Source: Riptortus pedestris (lineage: Eukaryota > Arthropoda > Insecta > Hemiptera > Alydidae). Taken from it: a DNA stretch of 64,000 nucleotides. Positions 28,338-40,478 of the stretch are shown here, piece after piece. The notes below the pieces were generated by a model. The model did not search any database. It was not told the origin of the DNA and was given only the letters and a program-made list of their open reading frames with translations. Every line of letters starts with the position of its first letter. Position 1 is the stretch's first letter. The stretch covers positions 3,234,001 through 3,298,000 of the forward strand of contig CM032228.1 of the NCBI GenBank assembly GCA_019009955.1. The letters are read 5' to 3'. Made by a program: the position numbers and the translations under genes.

Positions 28338-29136
28338 TTGGATGGGATAGGAAGTCTGGAGATAATAGTATTTATGAGAGTGAACAATGGAGTTATAATG
28401 GAACGGAATTCCGAAAGGAAATTGTTTAGGAGTGTAGTGAGATCATTAGAAGAGGGAGGGGGAGGTATGTAGGAAGTAGTGCTCTGAGGGAAATTCGGCA
28501 CCTCAAGCTTCTGTTGCCTCCCGGTTGCTGCTTGTGCCAAGGTCACTCCTCTTTCCACAGTCCTCCAGGGTTGGTCTGCTTGTGCTTGGCATCGCGATTG
28601 GGCAGTTGTATCTTCCGTCAGGCTTGAGTGCTGATTTGTAATCCGGTGTCGTTTTCGAAGTTCCTTGTACGTTTCACATCCTTTGTAGTTTGCCGGGTGG
28701 TTGATGGAGCAGAGAGCGCAAACAGCTGGGGAAGACCTTCTTTGTCGCACGACTCACTGCTGTGTCCTTCTCTACACTTAACACGTCTTGGCTCATAGCA
28801 AAAAAAGTGTATTGTGTGCCCGTAAGCTTGACAGGATTTGCACTGAACAAGATCTCTTCAAGGATATGGGGTTTCTAGATGTACCCTAGTATGGTACAGG
28901 TATTGTAATTCATAGATCTTTTCGACACTAGCTTCTCGACCAAGATCTACGAAGAAGAGAGGAAGCGGCACTTTTTCGATTCCATCTGATGTTTTCTTGG
29001 TTGCCAATGCATTCCCCACTTGTCTTGGCTTGAATCCTAGACGTGAGAGCACTTCTGTAATTTCATCTACAGGCGTAGAATGGTGAAGGCCACGCAGTAC
29101 GACTCTGAGTGCTCTCTCATTCTTAAGCTGAGCTCA
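28338..29136 (-). pseudogene. Jockey-type LINE ORF1 (Gag-like, PRE_C2HC + zinc knuckles)
   Basis: Minus strand: RALRVVLRGLHHSTPVDEIT, LSRLGFKPRQVGNALATKK and a DLGREASVEKIYELQYL stretch match the PRE_C2HC domain found before the zinc knuckles in jockey-like Gag proteins. The cysteine motifs (CKSCQAYGHT region, CSINHPANYKGC) follow. At least one frameshift (around 28750-28860). Its 5' end is joined at 29136 to a Helitron-like 3' terminus. A second copy of this region sits inside the Helitron-like element at 59893-61224. Confidence 0.8.
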
Positions 29137-29480
29137 TATCCGGCTTCGCTGGGGAAATCATTAGAGGTTGAATAATGATGGTATTTTTTTTTTTGGCAAG
29201 GCTTCAATGAGTGCAACTACACTTCCCATTGGGGGTATTGTTCTCCCGTAAGAATCGGGTAGGAGACATATAATAGAAATTTTATTTTTGAAGAATAAAT
29301 GAAAATAAGTCTCTACTCAATCCCTCTCTGTTACACCTCTAGCAAAGTAACCCGGTAATTCATTTGAGGCTGAATGATGGAATTTTTTTGGCAAGGCTTT
29401 ACTTTCCACAATATGTTGACATTTCCCCGTCCCAGTTTTAAGGGTTTATACCCGTCGTTGCTGTGGATTTGTTAATAATA
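29137..29480 (-). mobile_element. Helitron-like 3' end fragments, minus
   Basis: Reverse-oriented terminus (AGCTCATATCCGGCTTCGCT) followed by AGGTTGAATAATGATGG. A second terminus-proximal copy from about 29350 (AACCCGGTAATTCATTTGAG) runs to GGTTTATACCCGTCGTTGC. Confidence 0.65.
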
Positions 29481-30120
29481 TAATTATTTGTTATTTAAGG
29501 GGTCACTGCCTTTAATATTTTTATATTTCCATGTGCATGTAGTTTTTTTTAATAACGTAATGACCCATATAATTCATAATCATAGAAAGTATTCTGTCTT
29601 CCAAACCATGTCTTTCTACTTCCCTTTCTTTTTCCTTGATGCTGTAAACAGCCCAACGATGACAGCTGTTTTAGGTACGTCATAATCCCTATTAAAAATA
29701 CTCTTTTGCTAGTCTCGATTGTAAATTGTATATTCATATTGGTACATAGTGTGTTCAGTAATGTGTATCATATATTAACGGAGCAGAGTTAATAAATACC
29801 AGAAATAACCGGGTGCACCTCCCCTGCGTCCATCATTTTAAATAATTTATTTAAAATTGCTAAAACTATAAGCATCAATTAACATGTAAACGTAGACCAA
29901 TATGAAGCCGGCAGGGAAGCGGCAGAACTGATAGGACAACGGAAGTATCATCCCCACACTTCCCTATGCTAAGAGGTGCCAACCTACCACTTATATAGGA
30001 TCTCAATCCTGTAATACATTAAATTATATTAACAAATCTGATTACATTATCTTCACAATACTAAAACTGTTTATTCAAAAACTTTTTACGTTATAATTAA
30101 ATAAAGTATTAAATACACTT
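29481..30120. other. Unassigned, with one shared repeat
   Basis: No gene seen. 29741-29815 (GGTACATAGTGTGTTCAGTA, GGAGCAGAGTTAATAAATA) matches 63219-63300 in the same orientation, so it belongs to an unidentified dispersed repeat. Confidence 0.4.
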
Positions 30121-30129
30121 AGGGCAAAC

Positions 30130-30973
30130 TGGCGTTTCTCATGAATTACTGTTTCGGATAAGAGAAGGAGGGGGGTACTTTAATTGGTACAATCTGTTAC
30201 TGGCGTTAAAAAAAATAACATCGATTTGAATTATTAAGTATAAAATATTAACATAGATTTGAATTAATTTATCAAGGTGAGGTACTTGCTAGCTCGTTCA
30301 TATTGGAAAGAATTGTCGAGCATATCAATATTTCTATGCAAAAATTACTTGCTTCATACATTGTTACCAAAAAAATCTATAAAACAAAATTTACTCTAAA
30401 AAAAAAAGTAAACAACTTTTTTTATGGGCACGTTTGCCAAAAACAAATAGAAAATGAAATATCCTGAATTTTTATTTCAGGCCTCCCTTATAACCCCCAG
30501 ACCTGTTCGTACCTAGAAATTTTAATATAGCTTATAATCAGGGAAGGCTTTAATACTAAATTGCATACCGAGTTTTGTTAAGTTCGATTTAAACGTAACT
30601 GGCCAATAAAATTGTTGGCTCCTGCTTTAGATTTCAGTGTATATCTCGTTTATACTTTGTTATATGACAAAAGTGAATATGACAATAGTTACTCTGAATA
30701 ACAAGATAAACAACTTTTGTTAATTGTATATTTGCCGAAAAACCAATAGGAAACGAAATATCATTATTTTTAATTTCAAGTCTCCCTTATAACCCCCACT
30801 CCTGCTTGTCCCTAGAAATGTCGGTACAGCTTATTATCATGGAAGAGTCAGTGCTAATTCACATACCGAATTTTGTTTAGTTCGGGTGAATTTTTTGTGT
30901 CAAATATAATTGTCGACTCCTGCTAAAACTTTTAGCGTATAACTCATTTATACATAGGTATACAACAAAAGTG

Positions 30974-31027
<54 letters not shown>
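30130..31027 (-). mobile_element. Helitron-like relic with ~2.5 internal units and (AT)n
   Basis: Successive units with AACAACTTTT, TATAACCCCCA, CTAGAAAT and ACATACCGA blocks occur three times at spacings of very roughly 300 bp, followed by a (AT)n tract at about 30980-31027. It is a mirror of 59893-60460. Confidence 0.65.
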
Positions 31028-31029
<2 letters not shown>

Positions 31030-31210
31030 TAATCAAAAGAAAATCGCTTTATTATTTAAAATAACTGTTCTAGAGTTTATAAATGACAAAACGGTTAACG
31101 GGATGCCACTCATTATTAATGGATAAAATAAAACTGCTTATCATTGTTGTGTTGTTATTGCTACAGACTGTTCATACTTGACTAGGTTATCTTAGTCATT
31201 CTGTATCTTT
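31028..31210 (+). repeat. ~185-bp sequence paired with 59690-59880 (inverted)
   Basis: GATAATCAAAAGAAAATCGC through CATTCTGTATCTTTTGT is nearly identical to the reverse complement of 59690-59880. In both places it abuts the (AT)n tract of a Helitron-like copy. It may be the otherwise unseen end of one Helitron-like subfamily. Confidence 0.7.
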
Positions 31211-32777
31211 TGTTATCAAAAAATGAGTGATCGTTTATTAAGAGAGCTTGATGGTCTATTATTACACTACTGGGACCTTCCAGAGTTGGTGTGGCAGGTG
31301 ACCACTTTATCCAGCTACTGTGCGACGGGTGCACGGTGCAGCGTTGGTTCCAGAAGTTTCGCAGTGGAGATTTCGACCTCGAAGACAAGGAAGGTCGGGG
31401 CCGTCATTTTGCTCTTGACCACGACCAGCTGAGGTCAATAGTGAAAGAAGACCCAACCAAAACCACCCGAGAAATAGCGGTAGAACTCGGCGTGAACCAA
31501 TCCACAGTTGTACGCCACTTGGAAACAATTGGTAAGGTAAAAAAGTTGTCCAAGTGGGTGCCACACCAATTAAAGGACCACTAAAAAAATCGATGCTTTG
31601 AAATCTGTTCCATGCTTGTGACATGCAATAAAAATGATCCATTTCTCGATCGCATTGTGACGTGCGATGAAAAATGGATCTTATACGACAACAGAAGGCG
31701 TTGTAGCCAATGGCTGGGCAAAGATGAACAACCAAAACCTTTCCCGAAGCCCAACCTGCTCCCAAAAGAAGTTATGGTCACAGTTTGGTGGTATACTGCT
31801 GGTGTTATCCACTACAGCTTTCTCAATCGAGGTGAGAATATAACTGCTGACAAGTACTGTCATTGAGTACCCATTTCGAAGTGTGGCAACAATGTAGGAG
31901 GCACCTAGCCGTGAGGCCTTAATCCAACCTACACCTATCCAACGCTTCATGGTGACTGAGGATTCGCTACGATGGTCAGAAGCGAATCCTATGGAAGGGA
32001 CAGTCTCCTACTACCCAGCTCCCACACGAGAGAACAGCTCCCACACATGTACCAGTTTACCTGGCCTCGTGCTTTGAACACACGACCACTACGTCTATGA
32101 CCGGCAGTGAAGGCAAGCCTCCACTCCGGACACCACCCAGCCCGTAGTTCACATTGAGTAAACCGCTAGAACTTACCCCATTAAGGCCGGAGTGATCCCC
32201 TGCCCGGAACAGCAAAGCCGACTAAGGACCTACTGTTCCTATGGTTCCCCTACCCAGCAGCTACACAGCGGGGGCTTACTGCTGCCACTGGGGAGGGCCG
32301 GCCCCGTGCCGGAAGACAAGTACTGTCAAGAAATTGACAACATGAATCAAAAATTACAATGTCTTTGCCCAGCATTGATGAATCGGAAGGGACCTATCCT
32401 TCTCCATGATAACGCCAGACCACACGTCGCACAACCAACGCTACGACGACTGCACGAGTTGGGCTACGAAGTTCTCCCACACCCACCTTATTCACCTGAC
32501 CTCTCTCCTACAGACTTCCACTTTTTCAGGCATCTGGATAACTTTTTGAGGGAGAAAAATTTTCAAAACCACGATGAAATTGAAAATTCGTTTCGTGACT
32601 TCATTGAGTCCAGGGATTCAGATTTTTTTCTGGTGGAATAAGAAAACTTGTTGAACGTTGGCAAAAGTGCATTGATTCAGATGGAAATTATTTTGATTAA
32701 ATATATATAGTTAAAGTAAAGATATGGTCTATTTTCAATGAATATTACAAACCTGCATTAATTTTGCATCAACCCAA
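31211..32777 (+). pseudogene. mariner transposase (DD34D), broken and split by an insert
   Basis: Resembles irritans/Hsmar1-type mariner transposases. Visible are the QRWFQKFRSGDFDLEDKEGRG linker, the KVKKLSKWVPHQLKD region with the first stop, then IVTCDEKWILYDNRRR (first D), HDNARPHVAQPT (second D) and HPPYSPDLSPTDFHFF (third D, 34 residues on). Lesions: degraded N-terminus, stop near 31582, a 452-bp insertion (31863-32314) and a degraded C-terminus. The right terminal repeat (reverse: TTGGGTTGATGCAAAATTAA) ends at 32777 next to TA. The left terminal repeat is missing. Confidence 0.85.
31863..32314. mobile_element. 452-bp insertion with 14-bp target duplication
   Basis: Flanked by GACAAGTACTGTCA at 31849-31862 and 32315-32328. 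Removing it and one duplicate restores the mariner codons (ADKYC then QEIDN) exactly. GC-rich for the region, with no poly-A, no inverted ends and no open frame I recognise. The long target duplication points to a retroposed fragment (truncated non-LTR element or SINE). Confidence 0.8.
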
Positions 32778-34435
32778 TATAACATGAAAATAGATTTAAC
32801 AAAATATAACAATAATTGTAGTAACACACAGCAATAATAGTCGTAACATAATAATAAAAAAAATAACAACACCATAATAACATTAATATAGCATGAAAAT
32901 AGATTTAACCAAAATATAACAATAATTGTAGTAACACACAGCAATAATAGTCGTAACATAATAATAAAAAAAATAACAACACCATAATAACATTAATATA
33001 GCATGAAAATAGATTTAACAAAATATAACAATAATTGTAGTAACACACAGCAATAGTAGTCGTAACATAATAATAAAAAAAATAACAACACCATAGTAAC
33101 ATTAATATAGCATGAAAATAGATTTAACAAAATATAACAATAATAGTGGTAACACACAGCAATAATAGTTGTAACATAATAATAAAAAAAATAACAACAC
33201 CATAATAACATTAATATAGCATGAAAATAGATTTAACAAAATATAACAATAATAGTGGTAACACACAGCAATAATAGTCGTAACATAATAATAAAAAAAA
33301 TAACAACACCATAGTAACATTAATATAGCATGAAAATAGATTTAACAAAATATAACAATAATAGTGGTAACACACAGCAATAATAGTCGTAACATAATAA
33401 TAAAAAAAATAACAACACCATAGTAACATTAATATAGCATGAAAATAGATTTAACCAAAATATAACAATAATTGTAGTAACACACAGCAATAATAGTCGT
33501 AACATAATAATAAAAAAAATAACAACACCATAGTAACATTAATATAGCATGAAAATAGATTTAACAAAATATAACAATAATTGTAGTAACACACAGCAAT
33601 AATAGTCGTAACATAATAATAAAAAAAATAACAACACCATAATAACATTAATATAGCATGAAAATAGATTTAACAAAATATAACAATAATAGTGGTAACA
33701 CACAGCAATAATAGTCGTAACATAATAATAAAAAAAATAACAACACCATAGTAACATTAATATAGCATGAAAATAGATTTAACAAAATATAACAATAATT
33801 GTAGTAACACACAGCAATAATAGTCGTAACATAATAATAAAAAAAATAACAACACCATAATAACATTAATATAGCATGAAAATAGATTTAACAAAATATA
33901 ACAATAATAGTGGTAACACACAGCAATAATAGTCGTAACATAATAATAAAAAAAATAACAACACCATAGTAACATTAATATAGCATGAAAATAGATTTAA
34001 CAAAATATAACAATAATAGTGGTAACACACAGCAATAATAGTCGTAACATAATAATAAAAAAAATAACAACACCATAGTAACATTAATATAGCATGAAAA
34101 TAGATTTAACAAAATATAACAATAATAGTGGTAACACACAGCAATAATAGTCGTAACATAATAATAAAAAAAATAACAACACCATAGTAACATTAATATA
34201 GCATGAAAATAGATTTAACCAAAAATTATAACAATAAATTGTAGTAACACACAGCAATAATAGGTCGTAACATAATAATAAAAAAAATAACAACACCATA
34301 GTAACATTAATATAGCATGAAAATAGATTTAACAAAATATAACAATAATAGTGGTAACACACAGCAATAATAGTCGTAACATAATAATAAAAAAAATAAC
34401 AACACCATAATAACATTAATATAGCATGAAAATAG
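32778..34435. repeat. Satellite A, ~109-bp unit, ~15 copies
   Basis: Head-to-tail units of about 109-110 bp starting at CATGAAAATAGATTTAAC (32783, 32892, 33002, 33111, 33220 and so on). Units differ mainly at AATTGTAGT versus AATAGTGGT and at ATAATAACA versus ATAGTAACA, alternating irregularly. One unit near 34220 has small insertions. The array starts directly at the right end of the mariner. Confidence 0.95.
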
Positions 34436-35285
34436 CTTTAATGAAATATAATAATAATTGTAATAAGACATAACAATAACAGCTGTAACATAATAACATA
34501 AGAATAGCACAATAGCTTTCATACAACATGAAAATAGTTTTAATAAAATATACCTAGCAATAATTGTAATAACTCATAACAATAACAGCTGTAACATAAT
34601 AACATAAGAATAACACAATAGCTTTCATACAACATGAAAATAGTTTTAATAAAATATACCTAGCAATAATTGTAATAACTCATAACAATAACAGCTGTAA
34701 CATAATAACATAAGAATAACACAATAGCTTTCATACAACATGAAAATAGTTTTAATAAAATATACCTAGCAATAATTGTAATAACTCATAACAATAACAG
34801 CTGTAACATAATAACATAAGAATAACACAATAGCTTTCATACAACATGAAAATAGTTTTAATAAAATATACCTAGCAATAATTGTAATAACTCATAACAA
34901 TAACAGCTGTAACATAATAACATAAGAATAACACAATAGCTTTCATACAACATGAAAATAGTTTTAATAAAATATACCTAGCAATAATTGTAATAACACA
35001 TAACAATAACAGCTGTAACATAATAACATAACAATAACTCAATAGCTTTCATACAACATGAAAATAGCTTTAATAAAATATACCTAGCAAAGAATAACAC
35101 AATAGCTTTCATACAACATGAAAATAGTTTTAATAAAATATACCTAGCAATAATTGTAATAACTCATAACAATAACAGCTGTAACATAATAACATAAGAA
35201 TAACACAATAGCTTTCATACAACATGAAAATAGTTTTAATAAAATATAGCAATAATTGTAATAACTCATAACAATAGTTCTAACA
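34436..35285. repeat. Satellite B, ~107-bp unit, ~8 copies
   Basis: Units carry AATAGCTTTCATACAACATG, ATACCTAGCAATAATTG and AACAATAACAGCTGTAACAT at a spacing of 106-107 bp. The shared CATGAAAATAG and TAACATAATAA motifs and similar length show it derives from the same ancestor as satellite A. One unit near 35040-35090 is shortened. Confidence 0.92.
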
Positions 35286-35646
35286 TAATATAACAGCTGC
35301 AGTATAATAATTATAATATAGTTCAACAAACAAAAGGCAATATGCTATAGATATACAAAACATAAGGCTGTGACGCTGCTGTGTAAACACAACAAGGGAG
35401 GTTACTGTAGCCCTAGTCCTAAGTGCAATAGTTATGCGGAGTAGTTTTTAAGTATCTTTAGTCTTGGTAAGTAATAATAGCATAATCACCCCCTTTTACA
35501 CTCTAGTTTAATAACAATGTGCAATATTATAAAGCAGTACCTGTAATTTTACAGTCCCGAAGAAGAGAAAATAAAGATTCTCGTAATATCGCCATAAACT
35601 AAGATTTTTTCATCAACATTGACCAAAACTCCAGAAAGAATAACAG

Positions 35647-35648
<2 letters not shown>
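35286..35648. other. No feature recognised
   Basis: A short non-repetitive stretch after the satellite, including a mild GC-rich patch near 35370-35410. No coding signal. Confidence 0.4.
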
Positions 35649-35706
<58 letters not shown>

Positions 35707-36366
35707 GTAACCTCTGTCCATTGATTTTGTTATTTAGAGAAATTCTTGTTATATACACTATCGTCGTATACCGAAGTATAAAGGCGTTATACGCTAAAAT
35801 TTATAGCAGGAGTCAACAACTTCATTTGGCACAAAAGACTCAACCGAACTAAATAAAACATTCGGTATGTGTATTAGCACTAACGCCTTCCTTATAATAA
35901 GCCATACTAACATATCTAGGGACGGGCAAGAGTGGGGGTTATAAGGGAGGCCTGAAATGAAAAATAGTGATATTTCGTTTTCCCCAATAGGAAACAGCAA
36001 ATATGCCCATAACAAAAGTTGTTTATTTTGTTATTTAGAGAAATTTGCTCAACAATTCTTTTCAATATGAACTACCAGGTACCTCAGCTGGAAAAATTAA
36101 TTCAAATGTATATTAATATTTTGTCCTTAATAATTCAAATCGATGCATAATGCACAGGAAACGGGAAATATGACAATATGGAGGACAGTGAAGTCTTACA
36201 TAAAAAATTAATTTTATTATTAACAAATGCCAACAACGGGTGTTAACCCTAAACACTGGGACGAGTAAGTGTCAAAATAGTGTGCAAAGTAAAGCCTTGC
36301 GAAAAAAATACCATCACCATTCAGCCTCAAATGAACTCCCGGGCGAAGCCGGGCATCTGGGCTAGT
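35649..36366 (+). mobile_element. Helitron-like element, forward, with CTAGT end
   Basis: (AT)n at 35649-35703, then ATAATTGTAACCTCTGTCCA at the left end, one to two internal units (AAAGTTGTTTATTTTGTTAT, GGTTATAAGGGAGGCCTGAA), the GACGAGTAAGTGTCAAAATA block, and the 3' hairpin CCCGGGCGAAGCCGGG with GCTAGT at the end. Confidence 0.75.
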
Positions 36367-36372
36367 ATATAG

Positions 36373-37011
36373 TGTTGCGAAAATTAAATACATGAATAAT
36401 CCATCAGAGAGAGAGAGAGAGAGAGAGTCGCGTATTTAGGAAGTGCGATATAGATCAAAGAAGCCGACAGAATGTTCTACGTCCTACCAGTACCTTCCAG
36501 CCAGACGTCCAAGAGTCCAGACAATTCCCCTTTGATGTATGCCGCCACCCTATATAAAGAAGGACTAGCCGCAAGCGAGTCAGTTTTTATTCTCACCTGT
36601 CTTGATGTTCACATCAGTGCTACAGTGCGACTTAGTGCAGTGCGGTAAAGTGTTTTTAGAAGAAGAACAGTGTTGTGCCGTGACTGTAAGTAACAGTTTA
36701 GAGCCGTGTTTAAGACAGTGCAGTGCTGCGAAGTCAAGGACAGTGCAGTGCTGCGAAGTCAAGGACAGTGCAGTGCCGTTTTTCTGTGAATTTCAGTGAC
36801 CGTGAGTGAATTATTGGACTGTGTAATCTGAAGAACAGTGACGCTATCAGTGTATACTGTGAGTAGTAATTAAGAATAATTACCGAATTTATTGTGCATT
36901 GTGAAATAAATTGTGCAGTGATAAAAACTGTGAAACTTGCGAGTATTTAATTTTCCAATCCAAAAGAACTCTTATTAAAAACGTTTATTACTGGTTTTGG
37001 TAATAAAACAT

Positions 37012-37015
<4 letters not shown>
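36373..37015 (+). mobile_element. Solo LTR, plus orientation
   Basis: 643 bp, TGTTGCGAAA...CATAACA, same family as 11154-11789. Contains a (GA)n run, a TATATAAAG box at about 36550, and downstream a tandem duplication of GACAGTGCAGTGCTGCGAAG. No pol or gag is nearby. It sits at the boundary of the Helitron-like CTAGT end and an (AT)n tract. Confidence 0.8.
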
Positions 37016-37063
<48 letters not shown>

Positions 37064-37690
37064 TCGTATATTGTTCCTGGAAAAATGAATAAAACAAAAG
37101 TTACTCTAAATAACAAAGTGAACAACTTTTGTTATGTGTACATTTGTCGAAAAACAAATTGATAAAGAAATATCGCGAATTTATATTTCAGGCCTCCCTT
37201 ATAACCCCCACTCCTGTTCTAACCTAAAAACTTTAATATAGCTTATAATCATGGAAGAATTAATGCTGATTGACATACCGAGTTTTGTTAAGTTCGGTTC
37301 AATCGTTAGTGCCCAATAAAATAGTTGACTCCCGCTTTAGTTTCTAGTGTATATCTCGTTTATACTTTGTTAAAAGACAAAAATGAATATCAGAAACGTT
37401 ACTTCAAATAAAAAAATAAACTACTTTTGTCATGTGCATATTTGCAGAAAAATGAATATAAAACGAAATACCGCTATTTTTAATTTCAGACCTCCCTTAT
37501 AACTCCCACTCCTACCCGTCCCTAGAAATGTTGGTATGGCTTATTATAATGAAGGCGTTAGTGCTAATACACATTCCGAGTTTTATTTAGTTTGGTCGAG
37601 TCTTTTGTGTCAAATAAAATTGTTCACTTCCGCTATAGGTTTTAGCGTATATCTCGTTTATAATTCGGTATACGAAAAAAATGTATATAA
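37016..37690 (-). mobile_element. Helitron-like relic, minus, after (AT)n
   Basis: (AT)n at 37017-37062, then reversed internal units (AACAACTTTTGT, CCTCCCTTATAACCCCCACT twice about 300 bp apart, ACATACCGAGTTTTGTTAAG). It breaks off in the third unit near 37690. Confidence 0.65.
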
Positions 37691-38198
37691 CAGCTGAGGA
37701 AAGAAAGAGGGAGTGAGAGAGGTTTTTGATTACAGGAAGGTCTCCCCACCCCTCCCCGACGCTCCAGGTTAACCAACAGAACATGATTAATTCTAACTCT
37801 CATGTCCGCTCACATTACCTTATATTCACATTCTATTTTCAATTCTAATTATGAATGTTTAAATAATTTCCTTTTTTTTTGTGAATTAATTGATTTTTTA
37901 AACACATTAAAGGAAGAAATTACTTACTTCCGATTAATTAATGTTCTGGTGAAAGACAGTGGACTTTACCAGCCCCTGCGTGACGGACGTTTTTAAAGTA
38001 ACTCAAGTAAGGAGTTTTGTGCTAACTAGAAACAAGTACTAGGTATATGACGTACATGTGACTTGATGACGTAACGATATTTTATTCCCGCCAATACAGC
38101 TGCCCGGCAGCCATCTTACTTCATATTGATCGATTTCCAAATATTGGAGTATTTTGGATAATCTGTTTAATAAGTAAGTTAACTTATGTTATGTCACT
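37690..38198. other. Mostly unassigned; HINE 3' end near 37972-37995
   Basis: The only recognisable piece is AGCCCCTGCGTGACGGACGT, the HINE 3' hairpin, at about 37973-37992. The rest carries no coding signal. Confidence 0.4.
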
Positions 38199-38202
38199 TT
38201 AA

Positions 38203-40478
38203 CCCTTAACTACACATGACATACAATGAGTACATTGTTCCATACCTGGAGTCTACCGGACTCCGGCTTTTTCGTAAGCACTATTAAAATAATATTTTTA
38301 CAAAACTTTGCTACTAACCCCTTTTTTCAACAATCATTAGAGTTATGAAAAAGGAAAAAAAAGAAGAAGACACATCAATATTATTTTTGATTCAATAATA
38401 ATAAAAAAAAATGTTGTACATTACTTTACTTTTAACATTACCTAGGCAATATCATTGAACAATATTTTTCTATTATTACTTTATTTTATATAACTACAAT
38501 ATACTAAAAAACAAATAATTAACACATTTTACAAGAATAAAAAATATTTAGTAAAAAATGCAATGTCCGAAGGATCATGTTTTGTCGATCTGCTTTTTGG
38601 ATGCATTAGAGAGGTTCGGACACTTTTTCTCGCTTCCACAGTGCTATATTAATTTAAGTATTGTTCATGGCAAGTAGGACAGATTTTTGATGTACACTGT
38701 AAGCATACAGGTTGTCCACATTTTTCACAAGGCTATTGTGTTTTATGTTGTCCGAGACCGAGGACAAATACTCCAATATTCTCTTGGCTCTAAAATGTTC
38801 TTGTCTGGTTTTGAATATTCTAAGGATGGTATCTTTTATGCCTCTCAGGACCTTCGGATTATCGGGTCTACGTAACATCTCTGGACGAATCGGTTCATAA
38901 GCCAATGATTTTAAAAAATCGTATCTAGTCAATGTTTTGTTGTCCGGGAACATATTGTATAAAATGAATGAATTTATTCCGCTGATATCAATTATCCTAA
39001 AAAATATGGTCAAAGGCCATCTTTGGGAACGTCGAGAGCATGAATATAGTGAACACTTTTCGTCGAGTGCATCTACACCTCCCTTGGTCAAATTATAGTC
39101 TTCAATTATTTCTGGTTTCTTGCTAGTGTCAGATCGTTTGTGGTGCATTGATGAGATCAAAATTGCAACACTTGTGGGTTTTGTTTGATATGATAACAGT
39201 GTCATATTTTTAGTAAAACCATAATAGGTAGTTCTATAGCTCTGTTTCTTTTAGGCAAAAATTGAATAGGAATTTCTGTTTTGTTTTTCTTCATAGTACC
39301 CAAGTATGTCAAGTTATTTTTGAGCAGGTATTCAACTATTTCTACAGACGAAAACCAATTATCGGCCGTGACATTATGGCTACTACCAAAACATAATCGA
39401 ATAATTGACTGAGTTGGAATTTTCATTCGTTTATCTTCTACCTGTAACGTTTCGCTATCGGATCCTTTTCCGGTATAAATGTATCCGTTGAAAAAATAAT
39501 TATTCCTTGCATCTGTAAGGCATAAAATCTTTATTCCGTACTTGCTTGGCTTGTTCGGCATGTACATCCGAAATCTACACCTCCCTTTGAAAGCTACTAA
39601 CATCTCGTCGACGCACACATAGTCACCAAGGCAGTACAGTGATTGGGAGTTTGTAATGAAATTATCAAAAAAATCTGATATAGCAGCAGCTCTGTTTTCT
39701 ATAAATATTTTTTGCCGGTCAGTCTTGGCATCAAATCTTAGACAGGTTAGAAGTGTATAAAAACGGTTCAAAGATGTAATGCACCGGAAAATTTCTCTTC
39801 CTGAACCATCGGTGGCAAAAATGGATTTGATTTGAAAACACTCGTCAAAAAAAGAGCACCAATAAAAGCTTTGATTTCAGTCAAATCTGTAGGCTTCAAG
39901 TAGGAAGTAGTCATATCTCTATAATTTAGACGGACTTCATCTAATTTTTTATTGGTATACCCGACAACAGTTTGAAGCATTTCATCTGTTATAAGAAGCT
40001 TCCATATGCTATCGGCAGACACTGTTTTCCCGAGACTTAGACATGGTCCGCGGATTCCCGGTAGAAACATTTTGATATTTCGTTTAAGAAATATTCCCCT
40101 CGGGAATAAGGGGATATTATTTCTTGAGAACACCACTTGAACCTATTTATATTTATTTATTTTTTTCTTAGCTGCACTACTAGTACAATCAAGCCTAATA
40201 TTTTTCTGCGATACTTGAATATTATCCCCATCTGTATTCTGCTCAATTTCATCACCTATATTTTCCTGCATGACTTCCACCTCACTGCCACTGGAGTGGT
40301 TGCTCTCCAATTCTTGGCCCTGCCTTTGAGTGCAAATGCTCTTGAGACGGAGGTTCTGCTGTCCTTACATTTGAAAAAGATTTTCTTTTAATGTTGATGT
40401 ATTGACTAAAACGAAAGACAAAAAAACAAGTGTCATTTTTTTGCCTTGTTGTATTATGAAATTTGCAATCTACCAATT

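Noticed and set aside
32735..34522. Series of ~72-residue hydrophobic open frames repeated every 109 bp
   Set aside because: They come from satellite A read in reverse; the unit length is not a multiple of three and there is no gene context.
32778..35285. CRISPR array
   Set aside because: The repeats are contiguous ~109/107-bp units without unique spacers, and this is an animal genome; no cas genes.
35619..35852. Open frames with long IYIYIY stretches here and at other (AT)n tracts (e.g. 55040-55249)
   Set aside because: Translations of TA microsatellites, which have no stop codon in this phase.
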